Below, piece after piece: positions 40,713-50,202 of a DNA stretch of 64,000 nucleotides (the stretch's first letter is position 1; every line of letters starts with the position of its first letter). Origin of the DNA: an uncultured Desulfovibrio sp. (lineage in GTDB: Bacteria; Desulfobacterota; Desulfovibrionia; Desulfovibrionales; Desulfovibrionaceae); NCBI RefSeq assembly GCF_902477725.1, contig NZ_CABSIF010000011.1, positions 53,312-117,311 on the forward strand, in the 5' to 3' direction. Position numbers and translations under genes: made by a program. Below the pieces are notes generated by a model. That model was not told the origin of the DNA. It made no database searches and saw only the letters and a list, made by a program, of their open reading frames with translations.

Positions 40713-40990
40713 TTGATCCAGGAACTCAGGGCGTCAACAATCTTGCGGGCCTGATCCGCACTGGAAATATTGAATTTGGACTGCTGGCGGTATTCACCAC
40801 CCGCCTTTTTGTAGCGCCGGATAACATACATGTCCGGGCCAAAACAGTCTTTTTCCGGTTGCCACTGCTGATAGCGAAAAAGAATGGTGGTCCACGCGCC
40901 CTTGCTCAGCACAACCTTGTCCAGTTCGTTAACGATAACCTGACCGTTTTCCTCAAACTGCACTGTGAGATCATCAATTGTTTCGTTCAA
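40709..40990 (-). CDS. Hypothetical protein
   Basis: A 93-residue soluble protein that I do not recognise with certainty. It contains WTTILFRYQQWQPEKDCFGP, a basic YVIRRYKKAGGEYRQQSKFN stretch and a C-terminal helix SSADQARKIVDALSSWI. The strand-then-helix pattern with aromatic and basic residues vaguely recalls PC4-like nucleic-acid-binding proteins, but this is only an impression. It is monocistronic; the promoter should lie in 40991-41107. Confidence 0.65.
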   Translation of the reverse strand: MNETIDDLTVQFEENGQVIVNELDKVVLSKGAWTTILFRYQQWQPEKDCFGPDMYVIRRYKKAGGEYRQQSKFNISSADQARKIVDALSSWIN

Positions 40991-41107
40991 AAAAAGCCCC
41001 CCAAGTAGGCATTAGTAACGTAGTAACAGCAAGCAAGGGCCAAGCTCTGCCTTCCGGGCCTTACGGCCATCCAGCAAAGGTGGGCAACAGCGCTTTTGGC
41101 AGAAAAC

Positions 41108-41338
41108 TTACCCGGCGTGTTCGACCAGTATCCCTTTGACGTTTTCCGGCAGTTCCGGCTTCTTCAACACCATTTCGGCGGGGCCGGGGCCATAATTTTT
41201 GGCCATCTCGCCAGCAGATGCGGAAAGAGCCATCAGTTCTTCCGCCGTGGTCAGAGAACTGCCGCTCACATACTTTCTCCCAACGATATCCAGCACGAGG
41301 TCATTGGGATTGACGGGTTTGACAACACTATTGTCCAT
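41108..41338 (-). CDS. Hypothetical protein
   Basis: A 76-residue protein beginning MDNSVVKPVNPNDLVLDIVG. No domain is recognised; it has no Cys or membrane segment. The start at 41338 is backed by GGGAGGCGC. It lies 72 bp downstream of the spermidine-synthase-like gene on the same strand and may be co-transcribed. Confidence 0.6.
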   Translation of the reverse strand: MDNSVVKPVNPNDLVLDIVGRKYVSGSSLTTAEELMALSASAGEMAKNYGPGPAEMVLKKPELPENVKGILVEHAG

Positions 41339-41410
41339 ATGCGCCTCCCTCACGTTAGGGCACCAGAATAGCTTTTTCCTCCGCCCTCTGCAAGCGTTGC
41401 CGCCTGTGCG

Positions 41411-42955
41411 CTACTGACGCAACAAAACCAGCGTGTAGCGTTCCACCGGGGCAAAATCATCCGTAAGCGCCGGGGTGGCAAAAGGGTCTGTACCCGTGTA
41501 CCTGCTTGTCAGCATGTCGGCAAGGCGCAAGCCGCCTGACGGGGCATTTTCTGTGCCTGCCGCCGCAAGGGATGGCAGCGCGCCCGCGGAGCTGTCGGGC
41601 CGTTGTTCGGGAAAGGCCGCAACCATCAGGTTTTGCAGCTTGTCGGGTGCTTCGCCGCCAGCGCAATACACCTGCACCTCGGCAAAGGACTGGCGCAACG
41701 CGTTGAAAATCCCCTGAAACAGGCGACCATCCGGCCCTTCCACAGCGGAAATAACGTTCATAAGCACAACCCCGCCAGGGGCCACCGCCCGCCGCAGGGC
41801 AGCCGCGGCCTCGCGTGTTCCCATCTGGAAAGGTACGGCGTAGTGCGAGTTGAAAACATCCACAAACACCAAGTCATACTGATCGCGCTGACGATTCAGA
41901 AAAGCTCTGGCGTCCTCGTGGCGCACTGTCAGACGGGGATCGTCGCGCAGAGAAAACCAGCGCCGGGCGGTTTCCGTCATGGCCGGGTCAAGCTCCACCA
42001 CGGTCACACGCACGGCTTCGGGCTTTGCCAGAGGGGAATTATCGGCAAGAAGCCACTTGGGAACAGAATACCCGCCGCCGCCCAGCATGAGCACCCGGCT
42101 CGCATGGGGCGTAAAATGCGGCCCCAGCGCGTAAAACTGGGTGTACCGGAAATACAGTTCATTGGGAGCGTCCAGATACATGCCCGACTGGCTGTAACCG
42201 GGGTCAGTAGCCATAAGGCGCACGGGCCTGCCGTTCTGCGCCCAGTCTACCCCTTCAAAAACGCGGATGCTGTTATAGGGGCTTTCCACCAGATGGCTCA
42301 TGGCCCTGCCATCCTGCCAGCGGCCATAGTTTGCCGCCGCCACAGCCATAAGCCCGCAAACAGCCAGCAGCACAACGCGCAAACGCACCTGTCCCCCGCC
42401 GTTGCACAGCGAAAGCCCAAGCATGGCCGCAGCCACACCCCACAAGATGCTCGTGCTGCCCAAAAAGGATATGAGAATAAAGCCGCCCAGAAAGGTCCCC
42501 ACAATACTGCCCGCAGTGGAGAGGGCGTAAAGCCTGCCCACGGTAGCACCTGAGGAATCCACGCTCTTGATGCGCAGGCGTATGGCATAAGGCGTCACCA
42601 TGCCGAAAAAAAAGGCGGGCAGGGCAAAAATGCACACCGCCGCCAGAACCGCTGCCACATACAGGTTACCCACGGCAGCCGTCACCCATTGGCCGATGGC
42701 CTCATGGCACAAGGCCGTCAGCCCGCTGCCAAGGCCTGCCCCGGCCAGAGCCAGGGCCAACCCCCGCCGGGAAAGGGTCTTGTCGGCCATCCGTCCTCCC
42801 GCCCATGCACCCAAGGCTAGGCAGGCCAGCACCACGCCTATAAGGCTTGTCCACACGACGGCAGATGTTCCCACATGCGGGGCCAATACCCGCGCGCCGA
42901 CCATTTCAAGCACCATGACCAGCGCGCCGCTCATAAATACTGTCAGTTCGAGCAT
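41411..42955 (-). CDS. Membrane protein fused to a spermidine-synthase-like domain
   Basis: A 514-residue protein. About the first 215 residues form several membrane helices (ELTVFMSGALVMVLEMVGARVLAPHVG and others). The rest is a spermidine synthase/methyltransferase-type Rossmann domain (VLMLGGGGYSVPKWLL, VELDPAMTETARRWF, EDARAFLNRQRDQYDLVFVDVFN). Such fused proteins are widespread, but their activity is unproven; polyamine formation is one option. The ATG at 42955 follows CAGGAGCAGT and fits the first helix; a longer upstream frame has no such support. Confidence 0.85.
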   Translation of the reverse strand: MLELTVFMSGALVMVLEMVGARVLAPHVGTSAVVWTSLIGVVLACLALGAWAGGRMADKTLSRRGLALALAGAGLGSGLTALCHEAIGQWVTAAVGNLYVAAVLAAVCIFALPAFFFGMVTPYAIRLRIKSVDSSGATVGRLYALSTAGSIVGTFLGGFILISFLGSTSILWGVAAAMLGLSLCNGGGQVRLRVVLLAVCGLMAVAAANYGRWQDGRAMSHLVESPYNSIRVFEGVDWAQNGRPVRLMATDPGYSQSGMYLDAPNELYFRYTQFYALGPHFTPHASRVLMLGGGGYSVPKWLLADNSPLAKPEAVRVTVVELDPAMTETARRWFSLRDDPRLTVRHEDARAFLNRQRDQYDLVFVDVFNSHYAVPFQMGTREAAAALRRAVAPGGVVLMNVISAVEGPDGRLFQGIFNALRQSFAEVQVYCAGGEAPDKLQNLMVAAFPEQRPDSSAGALPSLAAAGTENAPSGGLRLADMLTSRYTGTDPFATPALTDDFAPVERYTLVLLRQ

Positions 42956-43028
42956 ACTGCTCCTGTGGCAGGTTGTGCGGCGGATGCAGGACTCAGACCC
43001 CGCCGCGGCTTCATTTCGACATGCCAGC

Positions 43029-43550
43029 CTACTCGCGCCTCTGGCCAAAAAAGTCGTGGAGCAAGGAGGCGCATTCCTCGGAAAGCACGCCGCCCATGTG
43101 CCATACCCTGTGATTGGCGCACTGGGCGTCAAAATATTCGGCGCGGGAAACAACAGCTCCGGCCAGAGGGTCGGCTGCGCCGTACACAAGCCCCGCAATG
43201 CGCGCATGGATTATGGCGGCGGCGCACATGGCGCAGGGTTCAAGCGTCACCACCAGCACACACTGGTTGAGCCTGTAGTTGCCAAGCGCAGCCCCGGCGG
43301 CCCGCAGCGCCAGCACTTCGGCGTGGGCTGTGGGATCATTGCCGCCGATGGGCGCATTGCCGCAACAGGCAAGGATGCGGCCATCCGGGGCCACCACCAG
43401 CGCCCCCACTGGCACCTCGCCCGCAGCACCGCTGACGCGGGCCTTTTCCAGAGCCAGCCACATCAACCCCTGCCAGGTATGACCCGGCGGGGGCGGCGTT
43501 AACGGCCCGGCAGGAGAAAAGGCCCGCGCGTCAGAGCTCTCCGTATTCAT
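43029..43550 (-). CDS. tadA: tRNA adenosine-34 deaminase
   Basis: A 173-residue zinc deaminase with HAE at residues 76-78 (catalytic Glu) and PCAMC at 105-109. It converts A34 to inosine in tRNA-Arg(ACG). The N-terminal about 25 residues are a proline-rich extension. It lies 7 bp upstream of the LOG gene's stop and 73 bp from the spermidine-synthase-like gene, all on the minus strand. Confidence 0.92.
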   Translation of the reverse strand: MNTESSDARAFSPAGPLTPPPPGHTWQGLMWLALEKARVSGAAGEVPVGALVVAPDGRILACCGNAPIGGNDPTAHAEVLALRAAGAALGNYRLNQCVLVVTLEPCAMCAAAIIHARIAGLVYGAADPLAGAVVSRAEYFDAQCANHRVWHMGGVLSEECASLLHDFFGQRRE

Positions 43551-43557
43551 ACGGCGG

Positions 43558-44223
43558 CTAAATAATTACCCTGCACAACTGGGCAACCACTTCTTCAGGC
43601 GTGTCGCAAACCGTAATGAGTTTGTCGATTTCGCCTTCTTTGATGAAACCCCGTGCAGCCATGGTCTTGCGCATCCATTCCAGCAGGCCGCTCCAGTAGC
43701 TTGAATCGTACAGAATGATGGGGAAAGGCCGGGTGCGCCCGGTCTGGGCCAGCACAAAAGCCTCCGAGAGTTCATCTATGGTGCCCATGCCGCCGGGCAT
43801 GACCACGTAGGCCATGGCATATTTGACAAACATGAATTTGCGGATGAAAAAGTAGCGGAAATTGCAGCGTGTTTTTACATACTGGTTGCAGCCCTGCTCG
43901 TGCGGCAACTGGATGTGCAGGCCAACAGATACACCGCCTGCGTCATACGCCCCTTTGTTGGCGGCTTCCATAATACCGGGGCCGCCGCCGCTGATGATGC
44001 CAAATCCAGCTTCTACGAGCAGGCGCGAAATTTTTTCAGCATCTTTATATTCCTGCGAATCCGGCTTGCACCGCGCAGTGCCAAAAAGGGATATGCACTT
44101 GACCTTGAGCGCGTTGAGCGCATCAAGCGCCTCCACCATTTCCGCCATAATGCGGAAGGTGCGCCAGGATTCTGTGGTGACGGAAGAGAGATCGTCAATC
44201 ATGTTCTGTTGCAGTTCAGGCAT
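43558..44223 (-). CDS. LOG/TIGR00730 family Rossmann protein
   Basis: A 221-residue protein with the lysine-decarboxylase-like fold: FGTARCKP, GFGIISGGGPGIMEAANKGAYDAGG and the PGGMGTIDELSEA motif. Proteins with PGGxGTxxE are cytokinin-activating LOG phosphoribohydrolases or pyrimidine/purine nucleotide hydrolases such as PpnN. The substrate here is unknown. The start at 44223 follows AAGGAGCATTC. First gene of a probable operon with tadA. Confidence 0.88.
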   Translation of the reverse strand: MPELQQNMIDDLSSVTTESWRTFRIMAEMVEALDALNALKVKCISLFGTARCKPDSQEYKDAEKISRLLVEAGFGIISGGGPGIMEAANKGAYDAGGVSVGLHIQLPHEQGCNQYVKTRCNFRYFFIRKFMFVKYAMAYVVMPGGMGTIDELSEAFVLAQTGRTRPFPIILYDSSYWSGLLEWMRKTMAARGFIKEGEIDKLITVCDTPEEVVAQLCRVII

Positions 44224-44355
44224 GAATGCTCCTTGTTCCTCTTGAAGTATGGGGGGAGACCTGCGCGCAAAAGACGCCGCACGGGCCAGCAACTTTCAGT
44301 ATATGTGGGCCTTCGGCCAAAGGCAATGCGGGAACATTGTCGGCTGAGCCCTTGC

Positions 44356-44385
44356 TTGACGCTGGGGCGCGCTTGCGGCTATGGA
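44356..44385 (+). promoter_or_regulatory. Candidate sigma70 promoter before the beta-CASP nuclease
   Basis: TTGACG (44356-44361) and TATGGA (44380-44385) are 18 bp apart, about 90 bp before the ATG of the nuclease gene. The rest of the 44224-44475 gap shows nothing. Confidence 0.45.
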
Positions 44386-44475
44386 AAAAAGTCTCCTTGC
44401 GTCTTTTCCGCCTTGTATCGCGGGCAGCAAGGGGCTTGCGGTCTTTCAGGCCGCCAACCCTCAGTGGAGGAACAG

Positions 44476-46086
44476 ATGAAAGTACAATTTCTGGGTGCGG
44501 CGCAAACCGTGACCGGTTCGTGTTATATGGTTGAGGCAGCTGGCAAGCGCTTTTGCATTGACTGCGGCATGCACCAGGGCAACAAGGCCATAGAAGCCCG
44601 CAACCGCGAAGCTGAACTTTATCAGCCCACCGCTATTGACTTTATTCTTGTCACCCACGCCCACATTGACCACTCCGGCCTGCTGCCCAAGATGGTCAAG
44701 GAGGGTTTTGCCGGCCCCATTTTCTGCACCAAGGCCACCAGCGAGCTGCTGGACCTCATGTTGCAGGACAGCGCCCACATTCAGGAAATGGAAGCCCTGT
44801 GGGAAGCGCGCAAATACCAGCGGCGCGGGCTTAAAAATCCCCCCACGGCCCTGTACAATGTTGAAGACGCCCAAAAAACGACCACTCTTTTTCAAACTGT
44901 TGATTACCACAAGGTGTTTGAACCTGCACCGGGCATTCGCGTAACCTATTATGATGCTGGACATATCCTTGGTTCCGGCTCGTTGCGCCTTGAAGCCGAT
45001 GAAGACGGCAAAACCACCAGTCTCATTTTTTCGGGCGACATTGGCCGCCCGCAGTCGCTCATTGTACGCAGCCCCGAAACCCCGCCCAAGGCCGATTACG
45101 TGTTCATGGAATCCACATACGGCGATCGTGACCACAAGGACGAAAACCTCAGCGTGGACGAACTGGGCGAAGCCATTGCCTACAGCTACGGCAAGGGCGA
45201 AAAGGTAATTATTCCGGCATTTGCCGTGGAGCGTACGCAGGAAGTGCTCTATTGCCTGCACATGCTCACCAAGCAGAACAAACTGCCGACGGATATGCCC
45301 GTATTTGTGGACAGCCCCCTGGCCATCCGCGCCACAGAAGTTTTTGAGCGCAACCGTGAGCTTTTTGACGATGAAGCCCTCAAAATGCTCAACGGCGGGG
45401 ATGATCCCTTCTCGCTGCCCAACCTGCGCTACACGCTTTCCGCCGCCGAATCTCAGGCCATCAATGACTACAAGGGCCCTGCCATCGTCATTTCGGCCAG
45501 TGGCATGTGCAATGCGGGCCGTGTACGCCATCACCTGCGCCACAATATCTGGAAGCCCGGCGCAAGCATTGTTTTTGTGGGCTATCAGGGCGTGGGCACG
45601 CCGGGCCGCAAGCTGGTGGAAAAGGCCAAAAAGATCACGCTCTTTGGCGAAGATATTGAAGTTGCCGCCCGGATTTTCACCATCAACGGATTTTCCGGCC
45701 ACGCCGGGCAAAGCCAGCTGATTGAATGGCTCAAACCCCTGACCGGCAACGGCGCGCAGGTGGTGCTGACCCACGGCGAGACAAAGGCCCAGAGCGTGCT
45801 GGCCGGACTCATTGAGCAAAAATTCGCCAAGCGCCCCTTTATTGCCACCTATCTTGAAGAAATGGTGCTTGAAGGGCCGCAGCTCACCGAAACCGTGCAG
45901 CACGAAACCCAGGCCCATCCCCGCGTCAACTGGACGTTCCTCACGGACGAAGTGGAACGCAAATGGGGCATGTTCAAAGGCAAGATGGCCGATGTTGAAA
46001 ACCGCCCGTGGGTGGAACAAACCGAGCTGCAGGAGGCCATGGAAAAGATGGATTACGCCCTCACTCGCCTGCTCTCACGCATGTAG
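44476..46086 (+). CDS. Metallo-beta-lactamase/beta-CASP ribonuclease-like protein
   Basis: A 536-residue protein with the HAHIDH metal motif at residues 61-66, DAGHILGSGS and FSGDIGRP of the MBL core, then a beta-CASP domain (IPAFAVERTQEVLY, ISASGMCNAGRVRHH) and the C-terminal RMMBL segment (FSGHAGQSQLIEWL, THGE). It is expected to be an RNA-processing nuclease of the CPSF/YSH1-like bacterial type. A GTGGAGGAACAG ribosome binding site precedes the ATG. It leads the rsmD-coaD-miaA gene string. Confidence 0.92.
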   Translation: MKVQFLGAAQTVTGSCYMVEAAGKRFCIDCGMHQGNKAIEARNREAELYQPTAIDFILVTHAHIDHSGLLPKMVKEGFAGPIFCTKATSELLDLMLQDSAHIQEMEALWEARKYQRRGLKNPPTALYNVEDAQKTTTLFQTVDYHKVFEPAPGIRVTYYDAGHILGSGSLRLEADEDGKTTSLIFSGDIGRPQSLIVRSPETPPKADYVFMESTYGDRDHKDENLSVDELGEAIAYSYGKGEKVIIPAFAVERTQEVLYCLHMLTKQNKLPTDMPVFVDSPLAIRATEVFERNRELFDDEALKMLNGGDDPFSLPNLRYTLSAAESQAINDYKGPAIVISASGMCNAGRVRHHLRHNIWKPGASIVFVGYQGVGTPGRKLVEKAKKITLFGEDIEVAARIFTINGFSGHAGQSQLIEWLKPLTGNGAQVVLTHGETKAQSVLAGLIEQKFAKRPFIATYLEEMVLEGPQLTETVQHETQAHPRVNWTFLTDEVERKWGMFKGKMADVENRPWVEQTELQEAMEKMDYALTRLLSRM

Positions 46087-46092
46087 GCCGTC

Positions 46093-46644
46093 ATGCGGAT
46101 TATTTCGGGGCGTCTTGGCGGACGCAACCTTAAGACTGTTGAAGGCGAGGGCTATCGCCCCGCCATGGGCAAAACGCGCGAGGCGCTTTTTTCCATGCTC
46201 GCCGCGCGCGGCATGGACTGGTACAGTGCACGGGTGCTTGACCTCTTTGCGGGCAGCGGCAGCCTGACCTTTGAAGCCATCAGCCGGGGCGCGGAACACG
46301 CCCTGATGGTGGAAATGGCCCCCCAGGCCGTGCGCTGCCTCAAGGCCAACATCGCCGCCCTGGGGGTGGAAAATGAGGCCCGCATTGTGAGCGACGATGT
46401 GCTACGTGTGCTCAAAACTCCCCCTGCGGAGCCGTATTCGCTTATTTTTATGGATCCGCCTTACCGCAAAAATCTTGCCAATCCGGCCCTCAAGCTGCTG
46501 GCTACTCGCCGCTGGCTTGCACCGGGGGCTTTTGTAACGGCTGAAATTGAAAAAGACGCACGGGTAAACCTGCCCGCAGAATGGACTCTTGAGGCCGAAC
46601 GCCTGTTCGGTCAGACACGCATATGCATCTGGACACTGCCATGA
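46093..46644 (+). CDS. rsmD: 16S rRNA (guanine966-N2)-methyltransferase
   Basis: A 183-residue SAM methyltransferase with RIISGRLGGRNL at the N-terminus, the SAM motif VLDLFAGSGSLTFEA and the catalytic DPPY in IFMDPPYRK. Methylates G966 of 16S rRNA during 30S assembly. It is 6 bp behind the nuclease gene and overlaps coaD by 4 bp. Confidence 0.94.
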   Translation: MRIISGRLGGRNLKTVEGEGYRPAMGKTREALFSMLAARGMDWYSARVLDLFAGSGSLTFEAISRGAEHALMVEMAPQAVRCLKANIAALGVENEARIVSDDVLRVLKTPPAEPYSLIFMDPPYRKNLANPALKLLATRRWLAPGAFVTAEIEKDARVNLPAEWTLEAERLFGQTRICIWTLP

Positions 46645-47180
46645 GAATAGCACTCTACCCCGGCACCTTCGATCCGCTGACCAACGGGCACCTGAGCCTT
46701 ATACGGCGCGGCTGCGAAGTATTTGACCAAATTGTTGTGGCCGTGGCGGACAACACGCCCAAATTCCCCCTGTTCAGCCATGAAGAACGTGTGGAAATGG
46801 CCCGGGAGGCGCTCAAGGATGAACCGCGCGCCGTGGTGGAGCCTTTCTCCGGCCTCACGGTGGAATACGCGGCCCAACGCGGGGCCTGCGCCCTGCTGCG
46901 CGGGCTGCGCGCCGCCTCGGACTTTGAGTACGAATTCCAGCTGGCGCTCATGAACCGCCGCCTGCAACGCCGCATCCAGACGGTCTTTTTGATGACCGAC
47001 TACCAGTGGCTGTTCATCAGTTCCACCATCGTCAAGGCAGCCGCCAGCCACGGCGCGGACATCAAGGGCCTCGTGCCTGAAAACGTGCGCACGGCCCTTA
47101 TGGATAAATACCGCAAAGGTGAAGTGCGTCAGGGCACGCCCTGTCTTGCACCGCCTTTTGGCGGCTTCCGCGTTAAGTGA
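46641..47180 (+). CDS. coaD: Phosphopantetheine adenylyltransferase
   Basis: A 179-residue nucleotidyltransferase with GTFDPLTNGH at residues 8-17, RGLRAASDFEYEFQLA for pantetheine binding and the late ISSTIVKAAASHGAD. It catalyses the penultimate step of coenzyme A synthesis. The start at 46641 overlaps the rsmD stop (ATGA). The C-terminus is slightly extended. Confidence 0.95.
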   Translation: MRIALYPGTFDPLTNGHLSLIRRGCEVFDQIVVAVADNTPKFPLFSHEERVEMAREALKDEPRAVVEPFSGLTVEYAAQRGACALLRGLRAASDFEYEFQLALMNRRLQRRIQTVFLMTDYQWLFISSTIVKAAASHGADIKGLVPENVRTALMDKYRKGEVRQGTPCLAPPFGGFRVK

Positions 47181-47182
47181 TC

Positions 47183-48127
47183 ATGCCTGAAACGACTTCT
47201 GCGCCGCTGCCGGTTATCTGCCTGGCCGGGCCTACCGGCTCGGGCAAAACGGCGGCGGCGCTTGCCATGGCCGCAGCTCTTGACGGCGAAGTGATCAACG
47301 CGGACTCGCGCCAGGTCTATGCCGATTTCCCCTTGATTACGGCCCAGCCCTCGCCGGAAGAACGCGCCTGCTGCCCCCACCACCTGTACGGTTTTTTGCC
47401 TACCGAAAAAAAGATCAGCGCAGGCCGCTGGGCAGAGGCCGCCGTGGACAAGGTGCGCGACATCCTTGCACGGGGCAAAACGCCCCTGCTGGTGGGCGGC
47501 ACGGGGCTGTACTTTCAGGCCTTGCTGCGGGGCATGGCGGAAATTCCACCTGTTGACCCGCAACTCACCGCTGCGATCACCGCCCGCGTGGACGCGCAAG
47601 GAGCACCCTCCCTGCATGCCGAACTGGCGCAGACCGACCCCGCCTATGCCGCCAAAATCCACCCCAACGACCGGCAGCGCATCATCCGCGCGCTGGAGGT
47701 TTGCCAAAGCACGGGGCGGCCCTTTACGTGGTGGCACAGCAATTCCATGAGTACGCCGCTCTGCGTCGGCCCCCTGCTGACCCTGGACGCGCCCCTTGCA
47801 TGGCTTGAGCCTCGGCTGGCCCGCCGCCTTGACCTCATGCTTGCAGGCGGTGCGCTGGACGAGGCCCGCGCGGCCATGCGCCATTGCGCCGCCCCTGCCG
47901 CGCCGGGCTGGTCAGGCATTGGCTGTGCCGAAGCGCTGGCGTACTTGCTGGGCCGTCTTTCGCTTGAGGACTGCCGCTCCCTCTGGCTGCGCAACACCCG
48001 GGCCTATGCCAAGCGGCAACTCACGTGGTTTCGCGCCCGGCCCGAGGCCCAATGGCTGCCGCCCGACGATCCCGCCGCAGTGGTGGAGGCCGCCTGCCGC
48101 TTCTGGCAGGAGGCGCGCACCAGCTAA
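47183..48127 (+). CDS. miaA: tRNA dimethylallyltransferase
   Basis: A 314-residue P-loop enzyme with GPTGSGKT at about 16-23, NADSRQVY, the LLVGGTGLYFQAL block and RQLTWFRARPEAQWL near the end. It transfers the dimethylallyl group to A37 of UNN-decoding tRNAs. An in-frame GTG at 47177 overlaps the coaD stop (GTGA) and could be the real coupled start, adding two residues. End of the rsmD-coaD-miaA string. Confidence 0.93.
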   Translation: MPETTSAPLPVICLAGPTGSGKTAAALAMAAALDGEVINADSRQVYADFPLITAQPSPEERACCPHHLYGFLPTEKKISAGRWAEAAVDKVRDILARGKTPLLVGGTGLYFQALLRGMAEIPPVDPQLTAAITARVDAQGAPSLHAELAQTDPAYAAKIHPNDRQRIIRALEVCQSTGRPFTWWHSNSMSTPLCVGPLLTLDAPLAWLEPRLARRLDLMLAGGALDEARAAMRHCAAPAAPGWSGIGCAEALAYLLGRLSLEDCRSLWLRNTRAYAKRQLTWFRARPEAQWLPPDDPAAVVEAACRFWQEARTS

Positions 48128-48208
48128 AATTTTGGTGTTGGATGCTTTGCTTGCCAAGGCCCACCTGGAACTTTTATTGCTGTTTCAGGCCATTACAAGG
48201 GAGTACCC

Positions 48209-48904
48209 GTGGATATGCTCATGCCCGCCATTTCCATTGATCCTCATTTACGTTCACTCTGGCCGGATACCGCCCTCGGCTGTGTTTTCTGGTCTGCTCC
48301 TGTTCGGGCCGAAGAACCGCGACTATGGCAATTTTTCGGCCAGAATGTGCTGCCCGGTTTGCGCCAACGTCTTGAACACACGGAGCTTGCCGACATGCCG
48401 CAAATAGGTGCCTCGCGCCAGGCATTCAAGGCTTTTGGACGCGATCCGGGCCGGGTGCGCATTTCCTCCGAGGCGCTCTACCGCCGCGTACGGCAGGGCA
48501 AGGATCTGTACCGCATAAACTCCGCAGTGGATGCCAACAATCTGGTTTCGCTTGAAACGGGCTTTTCGCTTGGCACCTACGATCTTGCCCGCCTGAGCGG
48601 CAATATCGTGCTGCGTGCGGGGCGAGAAGGCGAATCCTATGCGGGCATTGGCAAGGACGAACTCGACCTCTGCCGCATGCCTCTTCTGGCGGATGATCAG
48701 GGCGCGTTCGGCTGCCCTTGCAGTGATTCCCGCCGGGCCATGATTGCCGAGGACGGGCCGGACACATCTTCGCCCCGGCGTCTGCTCACTGTTATTTATG
48801 GCTTTTCCGGCGCCGGACACGTCTCTGATGCGCTGAACATTACGCAGAAACATCTTGAAGTGTTTGCCGGTGCACAGATATTCGCCTCTTCCGTGCTCTG
48901 CTGA
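48209..48904 (+). CDS. B3/B4 tRNA-binding domain protein
   Basis: A 231-residue stand-alone B3/B4 domain like that in the phenylalanyl-tRNA synthetase beta subunit. It has the segments ASRQAFKAFGRDPGRVRISSEAL, LYRINSAVDANNLVSLETGFSLGTYDL and FGCPCSDSRRAMI. Stand-alone members are thought to deacylate or bind non-cognate aminoacyl-tRNA, but this is not settled. The GTG at 48209 with AAGGGAG seven bases upstream is used; ATG at 48215 is the alternative. Confidence 0.85.
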   Translation: MDMLMPAISIDPHLRSLWPDTALGCVFWSAPVRAEEPRLWQFFGQNVLPGLRQRLEHTELADMPQIGASRQAFKAFGRDPGRVRISSEALYRRVRQGKDLYRINSAVDANNLVSLETGFSLGTYDLARLSGNIVLRAGREGESYAGIGKDELDLCRMPLLADDQGAFGCPCSDSRRAMIAEDGPDTSSPRRLLTVIYGFSGAGHVSDALNITQKHLEVFAGAQIFASSVLC

Positions 48905-49115
48905 ACGCCCTTGCTCGGCCAAAATCACACGATACGAATGTTTTTTCGCAAACAATCTGTGTTTTCTGTAGGTTGCGTGAACAATCAATAGAACGCTCTT
49001 TTTAGCGAAAAATATCCCAAGCTCCCTGTTCCCAAGGCATAAGAAGCAATTACAACAACGGCCCCTCCTTGACGTGTCTTGCATGCTGGGATACCGTTGC
49101 AATATCTGCGTGTTC

Positions 49116-49170
49116 ACCCCCGTAGGGATCGGGGGTACGGAGGAACCCGCTGCAATGTATGCGGCGGGCG
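49116..49170 (+). promoter_or_regulatory. Two hairpins in the nhcA leader
   Basis: ACCCCCG/CGGGGGT (49116-49136) and CCCGCTGC/GCGGCGGG (49146-49170) form two G-C-rich stems 35-90 bp before nhcA. Neither has a T tract, so mRNA stability or regulatory roles are more likely than termination. The 48905-49115 part of this 300-bp gap is AT-rich promoter-like sequence without genes. Confidence 0.5.
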
Positions 49171-49204
49171 TTGGGGTAATGTCTGATTGCAAAAGGACAA
49201 GCAC

Positions 49205-50176
49205 ATGAGGAACGGCACATCACTGCTTTTGCTGGCGGCTCTGGCCCTGGCGGGCGCGGCGTGTCTGACGGCGCTCGGAGCTGGATCGGCCACGGCCGCA
49301 GCTTTGGAGCCGACAGACAGCGGCGCGCCGTCGGCCATTGTCATGTTTCCGGTAAGCGCCAAGCCCAATCCCAAGGGCGCGGCCATGAAACCCGCTGTTT
49401 TCAATCATCTCGCACACGAGAAAAAGATTGCCAACTGCGAAACATGCCACCACACCGGCGATCCTGTGGCCTGTAGCACCTGCCACACTACAGAAGGCAA
49501 GGCGGAAGGCAATTTCGTGACGCTTGACCGCGCCATGCATGCCACCAATATCGCCAAACGCGCCAAGGGAAACACCCCTGTGAGCTGCGTGAGCTGTCAT
49601 GAACAGCAAACCAAAGAACGGCGCGAATGCGCGGGCTGTCACGCCATTGTGACACCCAAGCGCGACCAGGCATGGTGCGCCACCTGCCACAATGTTACGT
49701 CTTCCATGACGCCGGAGCAGATGCAGCAGGGCATCAAGGGCAAGCTGCCCCCCGACCAGAACGAAGCCCTGGCCGCTGAAACCGTGCTGAACCACAAGCC
49801 CGTGCAGCCCCTTACCGCCATGCAGGGTCCCTACAAGGTGAGCATTGATGCGCTGGCCGACAAGTACGAGCCCAGCAACTTCACGCACCGCCGCCATATG
49901 GCCTCCCTTATGGAACGCATCAAGGGCGACAAGCTGGCCGAAGCTTTCCACAACAAGCCCGAGACTCTGTGCGCCACGTGCCACCACAGAAGCCCGCTTT
50001 CGGCTACGCCTCCCAAGTGCGGCAGTTGTCACACGAAGGAAATCGACCCCGCCAATCCCAACCGTCCCAACCTCAAAGCTGCCTATCACCTCCAGTGCAT
50101 GGGCTGCCACCAGGGTATGAACGTGGGTCGTCCTAAGAACACCGACTGCACCACTTGTCATAAGGCCCGCCCGTAG
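49205..50176 (+). CDS. nhcA: Nine-haem cytochrome c
   Basis: A 323-residue secreted cytochrome. The N-terminus is a signal peptide (hydrophobic SLLLLAALALAGAACLTALG, cleavage near SATAA-ALEPT). Nine CxxCH motifs can be counted: CETCH, CSTCH, CVSCH, CAGCH, CATCH, CATCH, CGSCH, CMGCH and CTTCH. The spacing and the ALEPTDSGAPSAIVMFPV start of the mature part match the nine-haem cytochrome of D. desulfuricans. It carries electrons in the periplasm and belongs to the Hmc-like transmembrane complex encoded with it. The start at 49205 follows AAAAGGAC. Confidence 0.96.
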   Translation: MRNGTSLLLLAALALAGAACLTALGAGSATAAALEPTDSGAPSAIVMFPVSAKPNPKGAAMKPAVFNHLAHEKKIANCETCHHTGDPVACSTCHTTEGKAEGNFVTLDRAMHATNIAKRAKGNTPVSCVSCHEQQTKERRECAGCHAIVTPKRDQAWCATCHNVTSSMTPEQMQQGIKGKLPPDQNEALAAETVLNHKPVQPLTAMQGPYKVSIDALADKYEPSNFTHRRHMASLMERIKGDKLAEAFHNKPETLCATCHHRSPLSATPPKCGSCHTKEIDPANPNRPNLKAAYHLQCMGCHQGMNVGRPKNTDCTTCHKARP

Positions 50177-50202
50177 GGCGCCAACTGCACGGAGAAACGC
50201 AT